Source: CAYFYS01 sp965202905 (GTDB lineage: Bacteria; Pseudomonadota; Alphaproteobacteria; MPNO01). From it: 64,000 bases of DNA. Where the stretch lies: contig OZ241868.1 in the NCBI GenBank assembly GCA_965202905.1, positions 496,001 to 560,000 of the forward strand, written 5' to 3'. Positions 9,113 to 17,758 of this stretch are shown in pieces. Below the pieces are notes generated by a model. It did not search any database. It was not told the DNA's origin and was given only the letters and a program-made list of their open reading frames with translations. A program made the position numbers and the translations under genes. The number at the start of each line of letters is the position of its first letter. Within the stretch, counting starts at the first letter, position 1.

Positions 9113-10507
9113 ATGACCGAACACCGTTTCGATGTCGTCGTCGTCGGCAGCGGCCCGGGGGGCTACGTCGCCGCGATCCGGGCCTCCCAGCTCGGCATGT
9201 CCGCGGCCGTGGTCGAGCGAGAGAACCTGGGCGGCATCTGCCTCAACTGGGGCTGCATCCCGACCAAGGCGCTGCTGCGGACCTCGGAGATCAACCATCT
9301 GCTCGGCCGACTCGATGATTTCGGCTTCGAGGCCAAGGGCGCGACGTTCGATCTCGCGCGCATCGTCAAGCGCTCGCGCGAGGTCGCTGGCCGGCTGAGC
9401 GGCGGCGTCGCCCATCTGCTGCGGAAGAACAAGGTCGCGGTGTTCCACGGGATCGGCCGGCTCGACGGGCCGGGCCGGGTGACGGTCGCGACCGGGGATG
9501 GGCAGGAGAGCCTGACTGCGCCGCACGTCGTCCTTGCCACCGGCGCGCGGGCGCGCAGCCTGCCCGGGATGGAGCCCGACAGCGAGCGGATCTGGACCTA
9601 CCGAGAGGCGATGACGCCGCCGGCGATGCCGGCTTCGCTGCTGGTCATCGGTTCGGGCGCGATCGGTATCGAGTTCGCAAGCTTTTACCGCGATCTCGGC
9701 GCCGAGGTCGCCGTCGTCGAAGTGCTGGAGCGCATCCTGCCGGTCGAGGACGAGGAGATTTCCGCTTTCGCCCGCAAGGCCTTCGCGGCGCAAGGCATGA
9801 CCATCCACACCGGCGCGACGGTCAAGGCCCTCGCGACCGCGGGCACGGGCGTGCGCGCCGCCGTCGAGACGGCGGAGGGCGAGGCGGAGATCGAGGCCGA
9901 CCGGGCGATCCTTGCGGTCGGCATCGCCGGCAATGTCGAGGACATCGGGTTGGAGAGCACCGGCGTCGTCGTCGATCGCGGTCATGTGGTGGTCGATGAG
10001 TGGCTGCGCACGGGCGAGGCCGGCGTCTACGGCATCGGCGATCTGGTGGGCCCACCGTGGCTCGCGCACAAGGCGAGCCACGAGGGCGTGATCTGCGTTG
10101 AGAAGATCGCCGGCCTTGATCCCCACCCGCTCGACCTTTCACGCATCCCGGGCTGCACCTATTGCCGCCCGCAGGTCGCCAGTGTCGGCCTGAGCGAGGC
10201 GGCTGCGCGCGCGGCCGGCCACGCGGTCAAGATCGGCCGGTTTCCTTATTTCGGGAACGGCAAGGCAATCGCCATGGGCGATGATCAGGGGCTGATCAAG
10301 ACGGTCTTCGACGAAGCGACCGGCGCGCTGCTCGGCGCCCACCTGATCGGCGCCGAGGTGACCGAACTGATCCAGGGCTTCGTCATCGCCAAGACTCTGG
10401 AGACCACCGAGGCGGAGTTGATGGAAACGATCTTTCCGCACCCCACGCTGTCCGAGGCGATGCACGAGTCGGTTCTTGACGCCTACGGCCGGGCTCTCCA
10501 TCTCTGA
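9113..10507 (+). CDS. lpdA: Dihydrolipoyl dehydrogenase (E3)
   Basis: E3 reoxidises dihydrolipoyl groups with NAD+. The 464-residue flavoprotein shows the FAD-binding GSGPGGYVAAIRA and the redox disulfide C43/C48 in GGICLNWGCIPTK. It also has an NAD-binding GSGAIGIEF, the second FAD motif GIGDLVG and the C-terminal catalytic HPTLSEAMHE. There is no N-terminal lipoyl domain. It starts 10 bases after pdhC behind GAGGAGGG and completes the complex. Confidence 0.97.
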   Translation: MTEHRFDVVVVGSGPGGYVAAIRASQLGMSAAVVERENLGGICLNWGCIPTKALLRTSEINHLLGRLDDFGFEAKGATFDLARIVKRSREVAGRLSGGVAHLLRKNKVAVFHGIGRLDGPGRVTVATGDGQESLTAPHVVLATGARARSLPGMEPDSERIWTYREAMTPPAMPASLLVIGSGAIGIEFASFYRDLGAEVAVVEVLERILPVEDEEISAFARKAFAAQGMTIHTGATVKALATAGTGVRAAVETAEGEAEIEADRAILAVGIAGNVEDIGLESTGVVVDRGHVVVDEWLRTGEAGVYGIGDLVGPPWLAHKASHEGVICVEKIAGLDPHPLDLSRIPGCTYCRPQVASVGLSEAAARAAGHAVKIGRFPYFGNGKAIAMGDDQGLIKTVFDEATGALLGAHLIGAEVTELIQGFVIAKTLETTEAELMETIFPHPTLSEAMHESVLDAYGRALHL

Positions 10508-10518
10508 AGCGCGATGCG

Positions 10519-10797
10519 GTGAGGTGGTGGACTTGGTCCAAACCAGCGAAGTCCTCAGGAACTTCGCTGTCGCCAAACGACGATCCGAGAGATGTCAGGC
10601 TGGATCGAGCCGGTCTCCGCCACGCCAACTTGAAGGGGATGAATTTGGCCGGGGCGACTCTCGAAATCACGATCCCGATCGGCGTGGAGTCGAACGGCAT
10701 GGTGGGGCTGACGCCTGAGCAGGTTGGCAAAGCCAGGGTCGAGCGACCGACTTGGCTGCCCGACGATTTTCGCCGTGCGGAGACACTCCGATCGTGA
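10519..10797 (+). pseudogene. Probable relic of a pentapeptide-repeat protein C-terminus
   Basis: This 92-codon frame lies between lpdA and lipA. Its middle, LDRAGLRHANLKGMNLAGATL, follows the A(N/D)LXX five-residue rhythm of pentapeptide repeats. It continues into a tail (GLTPEQVGKA ... TWLPDDF) resembling the conserved end of many such proteins. The first 30 residues look unrelated, and only about four repeats remain, so a truncated relic is more likely than a functional gene. The nominal start is GTG at 10519. The stop overlaps the lipA start as GTGA, which leaves a small expressed protein possible. Confidence 0.4.
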
Positions 10798-11753
10798 CGG
10801 ACCCCATGCCGAACCGGGCCCGGCATCCCGAGAAGGCTGCGCGGCCGGACAACCCGATTCGACGAAAGCCGCCCTGGATCCGGGTGAAGGCGCCGACCTC
10901 GCCGGTCTACGCCGAGACCCGCGGCCTGATGCGCGAACTTGGGCTTTCGACGGTCTGCGAGGAGGCGGCCTGCCCCAATATCGGCGAGTGCTGGGCCCAG
11001 CGACACGCGACGATGATGATCCTGGGCAGCGTCTGCACGCGGGCGTGCGCGTTTTGCAACATCGCCACCGGACTGCCCGACCGGCGCGACCCGCGCGAGC
11101 CCGACCGGGTGGCCGAGGCGACGGCTCGGCTCGGGCTGAAGCATGTGGTGATCACCTCGGTCGACCGCGATGACCTGGAGGACGGCGGCGCCGGGCACTT
11201 CGCTGAGGTCATCCGCAAGATCCGCGCCGTGACCGCGGAGACCACCATCGAGGTGCTGACGCCGGATTTCCTGCGCAAGGACGGCGCCATCGAGACGGTG
11301 GTCGAAGCGCGGCCGGACGTCTTCAACCACAACCTCGAGACCGTCCCCAGGCTTTACGCCGAAGTCCGGCCCGGGGCGCGCTACTTCCATTCGCTGCGTC
11401 TGCTGGATACCGTCAAGACGCTTGATCCGGCGATCTTCACCAAGTCCGGGCTGATGGTCGGGCTGGGCGAGGCGAAGGAAGAGATCCATCAGGTCATGGA
11501 CGATCTGCGCGCGGCCGATGTCGATTTCCTGACGATCGGGCAGTATCTTCAGCCGACGCCCAAGCACCATCGGATCGATCGCTTCTGGACGCCCGATGAG
11601 TTCGCAGGCTTGGCGAAGATGGCGACCGGCAAGGGGTTCCTGACGGTATCGGCGACACCGCTCACCCGTTCGTCCTATCATGCCGATCGCGATTTCGCCC
11701 GGCATCGCCAGGCGCGCGGGAACAGGCGCTTGGCGGAGGCGGCCGGGATCTGA
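10794..11753 (+). CDS. lipA: Lipoyl synthase (radical SAM)
   Basis: LipA inserts two sulfurs into octanoyl-protein to form the lipoyl cofactor needed by the adjacent PDH complex. It has the auxiliary cluster cysteines in CEEAACPNIGEC, the radical SAM CTRACAFC and the C-terminal RSSYHA motif. The frame is open from a TTG at 10752. GTG at 10794 has GGAG 11 bases upstream and gives 319 residues. ATG at 10806 is an alternative; the conserved sequence begins at RHPEKA. Confidence 0.96.
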   Translation: MTDPMPNRARHPEKAARPDNPIRRKPPWIRVKAPTSPVYAETRGLMRELGLSTVCEEAACPNIGECWAQRHATMMILGSVCTRACAFCNIATGLPDRRDPREPDRVAEATARLGLKHVVITSVDRDDLEDGGAGHFAEVIRKIRAVTAETTIEVLTPDFLRKDGAIETVVEARPDVFNHNLETVPRLYAEVRPGARYFHSLRLLDTVKTLDPAIFTKSGLMVGLGEAKEEIHQVMDDLRAADVDFLTIGQYLQPTPKHHRIDRFWTPDEFAGLAKMATGKGFLTVSATPLTRSSYHADRDFARHRQARGNRRLAEAAGI

Positions 11754-12235
11754 TGCCGACACATGCCGAGGAACGGTTTATTCCCTATCGGCCCGAGCAG
11801 CTTTTTGCGCTGGTCACGGAGGTCGAGCGCTATCCCGAGTTCCTGCCGTGGTGCATCGGCGTGCGCGTGCTTCGGCGTGACGGAGATGTGATCCTCGCCG
11901 ACATGCTGGTTGGCTTCAAGATGGTGCGCGAGCGATTCGCCTCGCGGGTGAGCCTCAGCCGGCCCGGCCGCATCGATGTCGAGTATCTCGACGGGCCGTT
12001 CCGCTATCTCAACAACCATTGGATCTTCAAGCCGCAGGAAGGCGGCTGCCTGATCGACTTCTACGTCGATTTCGAGTTCCGGTCTCGCGTCCTGCGCAAG
12101 GTGATGGGTCCGCTGTTCAACGAGGCGGTCCGCCGCATGGTGGCGGCTTTCGAGACCCGCGCGGGCGTGCTCTACGGCGGGCCTGGCCGCGACGCGCCGC
12201 CGGCCGGCGAGCCACTGAGCGCGCTTCAGAAGTAG
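11753..12235 (+). CDS. ratA: RatA/COQ10-family START-domain protein
   Basis: This 160-residue protein belongs to the SRPBCC/START-like COQ10 family, with the N-terminal pattern YRPEQLFALVTEVERYPEFLPWC. COQ10 proteins bind ubiquinone and support respiration; the E. coli homologue RatA was described as a ribosome-association toxin. It overlaps lipA by one base (TGATG), a pairing frequent in alphaproteobacteria, so a quinone or respiratory role fits better than a toxin role. No antitoxin partner follows. Confidence 0.88.
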   Translation: MPTHAEERFIPYRPEQLFALVTEVERYPEFLPWCIGVRVLRRDGDVILADMLVGFKMVRERFASRVSLSRPGRIDVEYLDGPFRYLNNHWIFKPQEGGCLIDFYVDFEFRSRVLRKVMGPLFNEAVRRMVAAFETRAGVLYGGPGRDAPPAGEPLSALQK

Positions 12236-12343
12236 ACCCGGTCTTCGATCGGATCGAGCCTGTCCGGGCGCGGGCGGGCAGCCTGGGCGCGGGGCATTCG
12301 GCTGCGGCAAGCGGGATGAGCGACGAGGAAGGCCGCCGAAGCG

Positions 12344-12931
12344 TTACTGAGACTTCTGCGCACGCAGTTTGTTGGCAGCGATCAGGGTGTTGACCGTCGT
12401 GTCCCAACTATCCGGCATTATTATCGAATTTATTTCTTTTGCGAAATGACGGCTCCCGCCGGCAGGTTGCGGGTAACGGGCCGATTGTCCAATTCGTAAC
12501 TTCGGCCATACTCCGGCGAACAATTGTATAACCTCACGCTGTAATCGCGCATAGGACGACGCCAATGTTTCATTGTGCCGGTCCATATCGACCCTGCGCT
12601 GTGCGATAATGTCGCCGGTGTCCAGCCCCGCATCGATATGGTGGATGGTAACGCCGTGCGGCGTTCCTTCAAGCCACGCCCACACATTTGGGTGCATTCC
12701 GCGATTCCACGGTAACATCGATATGTGCAAATTTATGATCCTGTCAGCATAGTCGGTGAGGACAGGCGCTCGAATAATTGATCTGTAGCCGTAGCTGACA
12801 ACCCAATCGAAACCGGAAGGGATAGCGTCGGCTACGGATGCGCTCCATTTGTCCCCGCTTCTTTCGATTGTCGGCGCTATCTGCTCAGGATATGGAGATA
12901 GAATCAGAACCGACACGGCTTCACCCGTCAT
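12344..12931 (-). CDS. Formyltransferase-family protein, possibly a sugar N-formyltransferase
   Basis: The 195-residue product resembles the catalytic domain shared by methionyl-tRNA formyltransferase, GAR transformylase and nucleotide-sugar N-formyltransferases. Visible motifs are NLHISMLPWNRGMHP (catalytic His) and the HHIDAGLDTGDI motif with its Asp. It lacks the C-terminal tRNA-binding domain of Fmt and is much shorter. That favours a small-molecule substrate such as a 4-amino-sugar nucleotide, though no sugar genes are adjacent. The gene and its upstream flank are visibly AT-richer than the surroundings, suggesting transfer. Confidence 0.75.
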   Translation of the reverse strand: MTGEAVSVLILSPYPEQIAPTIERSGDKWSASVADAIPSGFDWVVSYGYRSIIRAPVLTDYADRIINLHISMLPWNRGMHPNVWAWLEGTPHGVTIHHIDAGLDTGDIIAQRRVDMDRHNETLASSYARLQREVIQLFAGVWPKLRIGQSARYPQPAGGSRHFAKEINSIIMPDSWDTTVNTLIAANKLRAQKSQ

Positions 12932-12978
12932 GTCTTATTTCCTCATCGATATTGAGTACACGGATCAGTGGATCAGGT

Positions 12979-13119
12979 TCAGGTTTCGCATTCCATATTC
13001 TTATCGAGGCGTTCGATATTGTTTCCGAATTTCCCAGCGCATTCGTCGGTGTCCGGGACTTGAGAGACGATCCAGTTGTCAGCGATCCCCAGGGAACGAT
13101 TGGCGCGTTCGGGGTTCAT
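12979..13119 (-). CDS. Small ORF of unknown function upstream of the formyltransferase gene
   Basis: A 46-codon frame on the minus strand runs from ATG at 13119 to TGA at 12979-12981, 47 bases upstream of the formyltransferase start. It reads MNPERANRSLGIAD at the start and ends KNMECET. It shares the AT-rich character of the following gene. I do not recognise it, and no clear ribosome binding site precedes it, so it may be chance or the remnant of a longer gene. Confidence 0.22.
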   Translation of the reverse strand: MNPERANRSLGIADNWIVSQVPDTDECAGKFGNNIERLDKNMECET

Positions 13120-13176
13120 GGCAGGTTTCGGCGCCTTTGGCTCGCCGGGAGAAGGCCGACGGCGATAGATCGCGCG

Positions 13177-13482
13177 CTAATTCTCCGGCTCGGTGGAGAA
13201 GAACAGCGGGTGCCCGGCCCGGTGGCCGGCGTCGGTTCCTTCCTTGGCCTTTGTCTCGGCGACCTCCCTGGTGTAAACTGCGACCACGCAGGAGCCCTTC
13301 GAGTGTGCGGTAATCATCACGCGGTAGGCTTCCTCCTCGGTCATGCGAAAGACCGCCTTGAGGACCATCACGACGAACTCGCGGGGCGTGAAATCGTCGT
13401 TGACCAGAATGACCTTGTAGAGGGGCGGCCGCTTGGTCTTCGGCTTGGTTTCCGTCCGCGGCTTGTCCACGATGCCGCTCAT
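13177..13482 (-). CDS. clpS: ATP-dependent Clp protease adapter ClpS
   Basis: ClpS delivers N-degron substrates to ClpAP. The 101-residue protein has the conserved YKVILVNDDFTPREFVV segment, in which the Asn-Asp pair and the hydrophobic pocket recognise destabilising N-terminal residues. The second conserved block is MITAHSKGSCVVAVYTREVAETK. The usual neighbour clpA is not in the window. A gene-poor stretch separates ClpS from the divergent gene at 13878. Confidence 0.95.
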   Translation of the reverse strand: MSGIVDKPRTETKPKTKRPPLYKVILVNDDFTPREFVVMVLKAVFRMTEEEAYRVMITAHSKGSCVVAVYTREVAETKAKEGTDAGHRAGHPLFFSTEPEN

Positions 13483-13877
13483 CGGGCTTTCTCCGGCTGC
13501 GCCCCTGCCTGTCGGTAACCGCTAACGCGGACCTTCGCATGTTCCCTGGCGCGGGCCTACCGGGCGGCGGCGGCGATAGACCCGCCTGACGGCCTGGATG
13601 TCGCACTCCCGGGCCGCCTGGGCGGCAGAGGTGACGCAGGGCGGCAGCGCGGCTGCATTCGAGGTTTATTGTCCCGCCATCGAAGGCGGTGACCGCCGGG
13701 CGACCTTCGAAGGGTTCAAAACCGAACGGATCCGGGCTATAGTCTACGGGCGTCGGGGACCTCCCTGGCCTAATTTTTAAATCCTTGTCAAGAAAGACAT
13801 TTACCGGATCCAGAGCCCCGATGCACCCCTTGGTTCGAGAAATCCCGGTTAGTTGAGATTCTGCTTACGAGGGCGAC
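13483..13877. other. Intergenic region between clpS and the 2OG oxygenase gene
   Basis: No convincing gene was found in these 395 bases between divergent genes. A 60-codon plus-strand frame (13598-13780) has no recognisable content. The right half is AT-richer and contains a possible promoter facing the oxygenase gene (13715-13743). A clpS promoter should lie in the left part but was not recognisable. Confidence 0.5.
13715..13743 (+). promoter_or_regulatory. Possible sigma70-type promoter for the 2OG oxygenase gene
   Basis: TTCAAA (13715-13720), a 17-base spacer and TATAGT (13738-13743) lie about 135 bases before the ATG at 13878. The -10 box is good; the -35 box matches four of six positions. 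Confidence 0.3.
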
Positions 13878-14735
13878 ATGAACCAAAGAGTTGCGGACGC
13901 GTTCGCGGCCCCGGATGCGCTGGTGGGTATGGTGCAGGCCATGCGCCGTCGACTTGCGCGCAACCCGCGCGATGAGCGCGCGCTATGGTCGCTCGGGGAG
14001 GCGTTGCGGATGCAGGGAGATCTGGAGGGGGCCCTGAACTGCTACCGGGCAGTGCTCCGGGCGGACACGGACCATGCGGGTGCGCGGAGGTTGGTTGCCA
14101 TTCTGGAGGGGGATGTCCTGCCCGAATGCCCGGCCGGCGCCCGGATCGTGCCTTTCGCGCGGGAAGAGGCGTTCTTGAGCGGCGCCGAGCGGGATGCCGT
14201 CTGGAACGCGCTGCGTGACGGGATGGCCACCATGGAAAAGTCTTGCGTCAGCAATAGAAAGGTCGATATGGGGATGCGCTCTTCCCACGTCTTGTACAGC
14301 CCGCATTTGAAATCCATATCCGGTTGGTTCAGGGCGCGGGTCATCGCCACGCTCGAACTGCTGTGGGACCGCATCGGCGTTGAGTCCTTCGAGATCGGAC
14401 AGCGGGAACTGCATCTCACCACCCACCGGCACGGGGATTTCTTCCGGATACACAAAGACAACGGCCAAGGGGCGAATGGCGGGCGCAGGGTAACCTTTGT
14501 GTACTACTTCCACCGATGGCCGAGGCGTTTCAGCGGCGGCGACCTGCTGCTCTGCGACACGGACCTGGAACAGAGCAGGGCGTTGGGAAAGTACACGCGC
14601 CTCGCGGTGCGGGATAACAGCATCCTGTTCTTTCCCAGCGGGTACTATCACCAGGTGATGCCGGTGGTTTGCGAAACCGAAGATGTCGAAGACGGTCGGC
14701 TCACGCTGAACGGCTGGATCCACGCCCGTCGATAA
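13878..14735 (+). CDS. TPR-containing 2OG-Fe(II) oxygenase (prolyl-4-hydroxylase-like)
   Basis: The 285-residue protein has an N-terminal tetratricopeptide-like unit (about residues 30-72, ALWSLGEALRMQGDLEGALN). The C-terminal part is a double-stranded beta-helix dioxygenase. The iron ligands are visible as H192 and D194 in RIHKDNG and H258 in GYYHQVMPV; R274 in GRLTLNGW should bind 2-oxoglutarate. The family hydroxylates proteins or small molecules; the substrate is unknown. It stands alone with no obvious partner. TPR repeats suggest a protein substrate. Confidence 0.8.
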   Translation: MNQRVADAFAAPDALVGMVQAMRRRLARNPRDERALWSLGEALRMQGDLEGALNCYRAVLRADTDHAGARRLVAILEGDVLPECPAGARIVPFAREEAFLSGAERDAVWNALRDGMATMEKSCVSNRKVDMGMRSSHVLYSPHLKSISGWFRARVIATLELLWDRIGVESFEIGQRELHLTTHRHGDFFRIHKDNGQGANGGRRVTFVYYFHRWPRRFSGGDLLLCDTDLEQSRALGKYTRLAVRDNSILFFPSGYYHQVMPVVCETEDVEDGRLTLNGWIHARR

Positions 14736-15099
14736 GCGGTCGTCGTCGATGTGGCGGTTCGCGCCATGGCGCTTGCATCGCCACCGCCGATCGCGACCGC
14801 TCGCGTTTTCCGAACCTCGATCTCGTGAATCCGGCGGCGACGGTCGCGAGACGAACACGGGGAACGCCGGTATCGACACCCGGTTCGCAATCCCCGAGGC
14901 TCATGCCTGCCAGATCGATGACGATCGCGGCTTCACAAGCTGGACTCCTCGAAAATCCCGGTTCACGGCCCGTCCGTGCCCGGATTCGCAAAGATTTCCG
15001 GCCGCCCCACCACCCCGACTGAGTCATACCGGGTGCGTTTTCAACGAGCGGAAAACGCGCTACCGGCGTGGCCTTCGGCGCCGAGGGTTATCCGACGGG
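14736..15099. other. Intergenic region without a recognisable gene
   Basis: No gene is supported in these 364 bases between the convergent ends of the 2OG oxygenase and the Rieske oxygenase genes. The only structure noticed is a perfect 8-base inverted repeat (15035-15042 and 15051-15058, arms GCGTTTTC and GAAAACGC). It has no following T-tract on either strand. Confidence 0.5.
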
Positions 15100-16452
15100 C
15101 TACGCCGTCTGCGAGGCGACATATCGGTCGATCAGGTCGCGGATCCGCCCGGCGCGGTCGGCGTCGCTCTGGTGATCGCCGTCGATGTTGATGTCGGTGA
15201 TCCCCCGGCCGATGCGCAGCAGCAGCGCGTCGTCGTCCTGTCCCGGAACCGGCGGGACCCGCACGACGGTGTCGTGGCAGTAGGTCGGGATCGCACCGCC
15301 CGAGCGGATTTGCGAGACCTTGGGCGGCTCGCCCCGGGCGACCTTGCGGATCTCGCCGCGTAGCAGCTTGCGCAGCATGAGCACGCCCTTGTCGGTCGAG
15401 GTCATGTGCTCCAGCGCGTGGATCGCGATCGGGCGCTGGCTGGTCTGGGCGTCGAAGTCGCCCGGGATGCGTTGGCGGTCCTCGTAAACGCGCTCCTCCC
15501 CCTGGCCGAAGAAATCGACGCTTTCGGGCCCGCAGGCTGTCTCATCGGCTATGCCGCGTGGATCGACGTCGGGGTGGAAATGCCGCTAGCCGATGATGCG
15601 GCAGGTGGTATTGTCGACCGGGACGGTCCAGCGCGTGATGCCGGCCCGGACGTAGCTCTTCAGCTCCTGGCCGTCCTCCCAGATATGGCCGACCTGGGCG
15701 AGGTTGCCGTTGATGATGTCGTTGGACCGCATCCAGACATTGTCGCCCCAGCGCCGGGTGGTGATGTAGATCATGCCGGTCGGTGTCTCGCGGAATTCGG
15801 TGGCCGGCAGTTCGCCCCAGGCATCGGCGAACTGCGAGAAGCTCACGTGGATGTGCAGGAAGACCGTGTGCGCCGGGTCCATGACATTCTCCTGGACCTG
15901 CAGCCAGTTGCAGGGATAGGTGACGTAGTAGGGAACCAGCCGGTCGCCCGGGATATCGAAGGTATCGAAGATCGGGAATTCCGGGATGTTCGCCGGGTCG
16001 CCCATATAGGCGAAGACGAGCCCCCTGTACTCTCTGGCCGGATAGGCGCCGTGATAGAGGCGGTCCTTCAGCGTGCTGGCCGGCGGCTCGCCCGGGGTCT
16101 CGAGGATCTTCCCGTTGATGCCGAACAGCCAGCCATGATAGCAGCATCTGAGCCTGCGGTCCTCGACGACGCCGAATTCGAGCGAGGCGCCCCGGTGACT
16201 GCAATGCAGCTCCAGGAGCCCGATTTCGCCGCCGCGCGCGCGGAACAGCACCAAGTCTTCGCCGAACAGCCGCACCCTGGCCGGCAGCTCGCCGAGCTCG
16301 GAGGACAGCGCGATCGGCTGCCAGAAATGCCGCAGGTATTCGCCGCAGGCCGAGCCGCGCTCGACATGGGTCAATTCCGGATCCTCGCGCGCCGTCGCCG
16401 GGTTGTGATAGGCGCTGTAAGGCGTTTGGGTGAAGTGCTTCTGCTCGGCCAT
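15100..16452 (-). pseudogene. Rieske ring-hydroxylating oxygenase (phthalate/LigXa-type) interrupted by an in-frame amber codon
   Basis: This single-component-type oxygenase alpha protein would be 450 residues. The Rieske site is CSH ... CCYH (within LHCSHRGASLEFG and RLRCCYHGWLFG) and the mononuclear iron site is DPAHTVFLH. At codon 289 (bases 15586-15588 on the plus strand) the frame reads TAG. The reading then continues without shift through RHFHPDVDPRG, ALEHMTSTDKG and PTYCHDTVVRVPP to the TGA at 15100, all recognisable family sequence. A one-base change from TGG (Trp) is the likely origin. The start at 16452 is preceded by AAGGGG; an upstream ATG at 16467 has no such site. Confidence 0.85.
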
Positions 16453-16675
16453 CGCATACCCCTTCATGGCATCCGTTGCGGCGGCTGCCCGCGCGAGCGG
16501 GACCGGATAAGACTATGGCGAACCGGAGCCGGTTGGAACTGCGCACGCAACTCGACCATGCGGCGAACGGGCCGCACCTGACCACGCGGCCCTCTGCGCG
16601 GTGCTTGCGCCCGGCTGCAAAATGCGAAAGGCTGGGGTCAATGAACAATGTGTCCATCACGATGGGGGATTCACA
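16453..16675. promoter_or_regulatory. Divergent control region of the Rieske gene and the TRAP operon
   Basis: These 223 bases separate divergently transcribed genes, so promoters for both must lie here or just inside the genes. No convincing -35/-10 pair or operator was recognised. A good ribosome binding site (GGGGG at 16664-16668) precedes the dctP GTG. No regulator gene is adjacent. Confidence 0.35.
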
Positions 16676-17683
16676 GTGAGAAGACTGACTCTTTCGCTGG
16701 CGTTGGCCGGCCTCGCGGCCGTTCTTGCGGCGCCGGTCGCCCAGGCCGCCGAGGTCACGCTGAAAGGCATCGCCGGCTGGCCCAAGAACTTTCCGCTCGT
16801 CGCCGGCGATTTCCTGCGATTCATCGAGGAGGCCAACGCCCGCGGCAAGGGCGAGTTCAGCGTCCGCCATCTGGGCGGCCCGGAAATCGCCAAGGCGCCG
16901 GCCCAGGCCAAGGGCTTCAAATCCGGCCTCTACGACCTGATGTTCACCGCGGCGAGCTACCACCGCGGCATCGCGCCCGAGGTCGACGCGCTGTCCGGCA
17001 CGCAGCTCAGGCCTTGGGAAGCGCGCAAGAACGGCGCGATGGCCGCGCTCAACCAGGCGATCAGCAAGCGGATGGACGGCATCATCCTGGCGCAGACCGC
17101 AACCAGCGTGTCCTTCAACCTCTATCTCAGCGGACCGCCCAAGCAGACCGCCGACGGCATGATATCCCTCGAGGGATACAAGATGCGCTCGGTGCCGATC
17201 TACGACGCCTTCCTGCAGTCGCTCGGCGCGACCACGGTGACCGTCCAGGTGCCGGAGATCTACAACGCGCTCGAGCGCGGGCTGGTCAACGGCTTCGCCT
17301 TCCCCGAGCTGTGGACCCGGAAATTCGGCTGGGCCAAGTTCGTCAAATACCGGGTCTACCCGACTTTCTACCAGCTCGAGCCCTGCATCTTCATCACCAA
17401 CAAGGCGCTCAACAAGCTGACCGCCGAGGGCCGCGCCCGGATGCTGAAGCTCGGCGAGGACTGGGAGCGGGAGTCCTTCGAGTACTGGAAGCCGCTGGTC
17501 GAGCAGGAACGTGACATCCTGGCCAAGGAGTTCGGTCAGAAGGAAATCACGCTTTCCGGCGCCGCCGCCGCGAAGTATATCGCGCTCGCCAACAACACGC
17601 CGATCGAGCGGCTGAAGAAGGTCGGAACGCCCGAGGCGAAGACCCTTTCGAAGCTCTATCACGGCCAGTTCCAAGGTCAATAG
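16676..17683 (+). CDS. dctP: TRAP transporter solute-binding protein DctP
   Basis: This periplasmic receptor of a tripartite ATP-independent transporter captures an organic acid for the membrane subunits. The frame opens further upstream, but GTG at 16676 follows a GGGGG site by 7 bases. It begins a signal peptide (RRLTLSLALAGLAAVLAAP, cleavage near AQAA). The mature part has the family's ligand-binding segment around YNALERGLVNGFAFPE. The length is 335 residues. Because it is divergent from a Rieske oxygenase, an aromatic carboxylate is a reasonable guess for the ligand. Confidence 0.9.
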   Translation: MRRLTLSLALAGLAAVLAAPVAQAAEVTLKGIAGWPKNFPLVAGDFLRFIEEANARGKGEFSVRHLGGPEIAKAPAQAKGFKSGLYDLMFTAASYHRGIAPEVDALSGTQLRPWEARKNGAMAALNQAISKRMDGIILAQTATSVSFNLYLSGPPKQTADGMISLEGYKMRSVPIYDAFLQSLGATTVTVQVPEIYNALERGLVNGFAFPELWTRKFGWAKFVKYRVYPTFYQLEPCIFITNKALNKLTAEGRARMLKLGEDWERESFEYWKPLVEQERDILAKEFGQKEITLSGAAAAKYIALANNTPIERLKKVGTPEAKTLSKLYHGQFQGQ

Positions 17684-17758
17684 TCCGGTTTGGGCCGCGG
17701 CGCGCGCTCCCCGTCGATCCGCGGGAGGCGCGCCGTCGGCTCCGGAACCGGTAGAGCC

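Noticed and set aside
11753..12235. RatA as part of a toxin-antitoxin pair
   Set aside because: No partner gene is adjacent on the same strand, and the lipA-linked position fits the COQ10-type quinone role.
13598..13780. A 60-codon plus-strand frame between clpS and the 2OG oxygenase
   Set aside because: There is no ribosome binding site, no recognisable sequence, and the predicted promoter at 13715-13743 lies within it.
15035..15058. Terminator at the 8-base inverted repeat
   Set aside because: The stem is short and not followed by a T-tract on either strand.
15586..15588. Genetic-code reassignment of TAG
   Set aside because: TAG terminates many intact genes in the window (for example tpiA, secG, pyrG, rpsL, rplB, adk), so TAG is a normal stop here.
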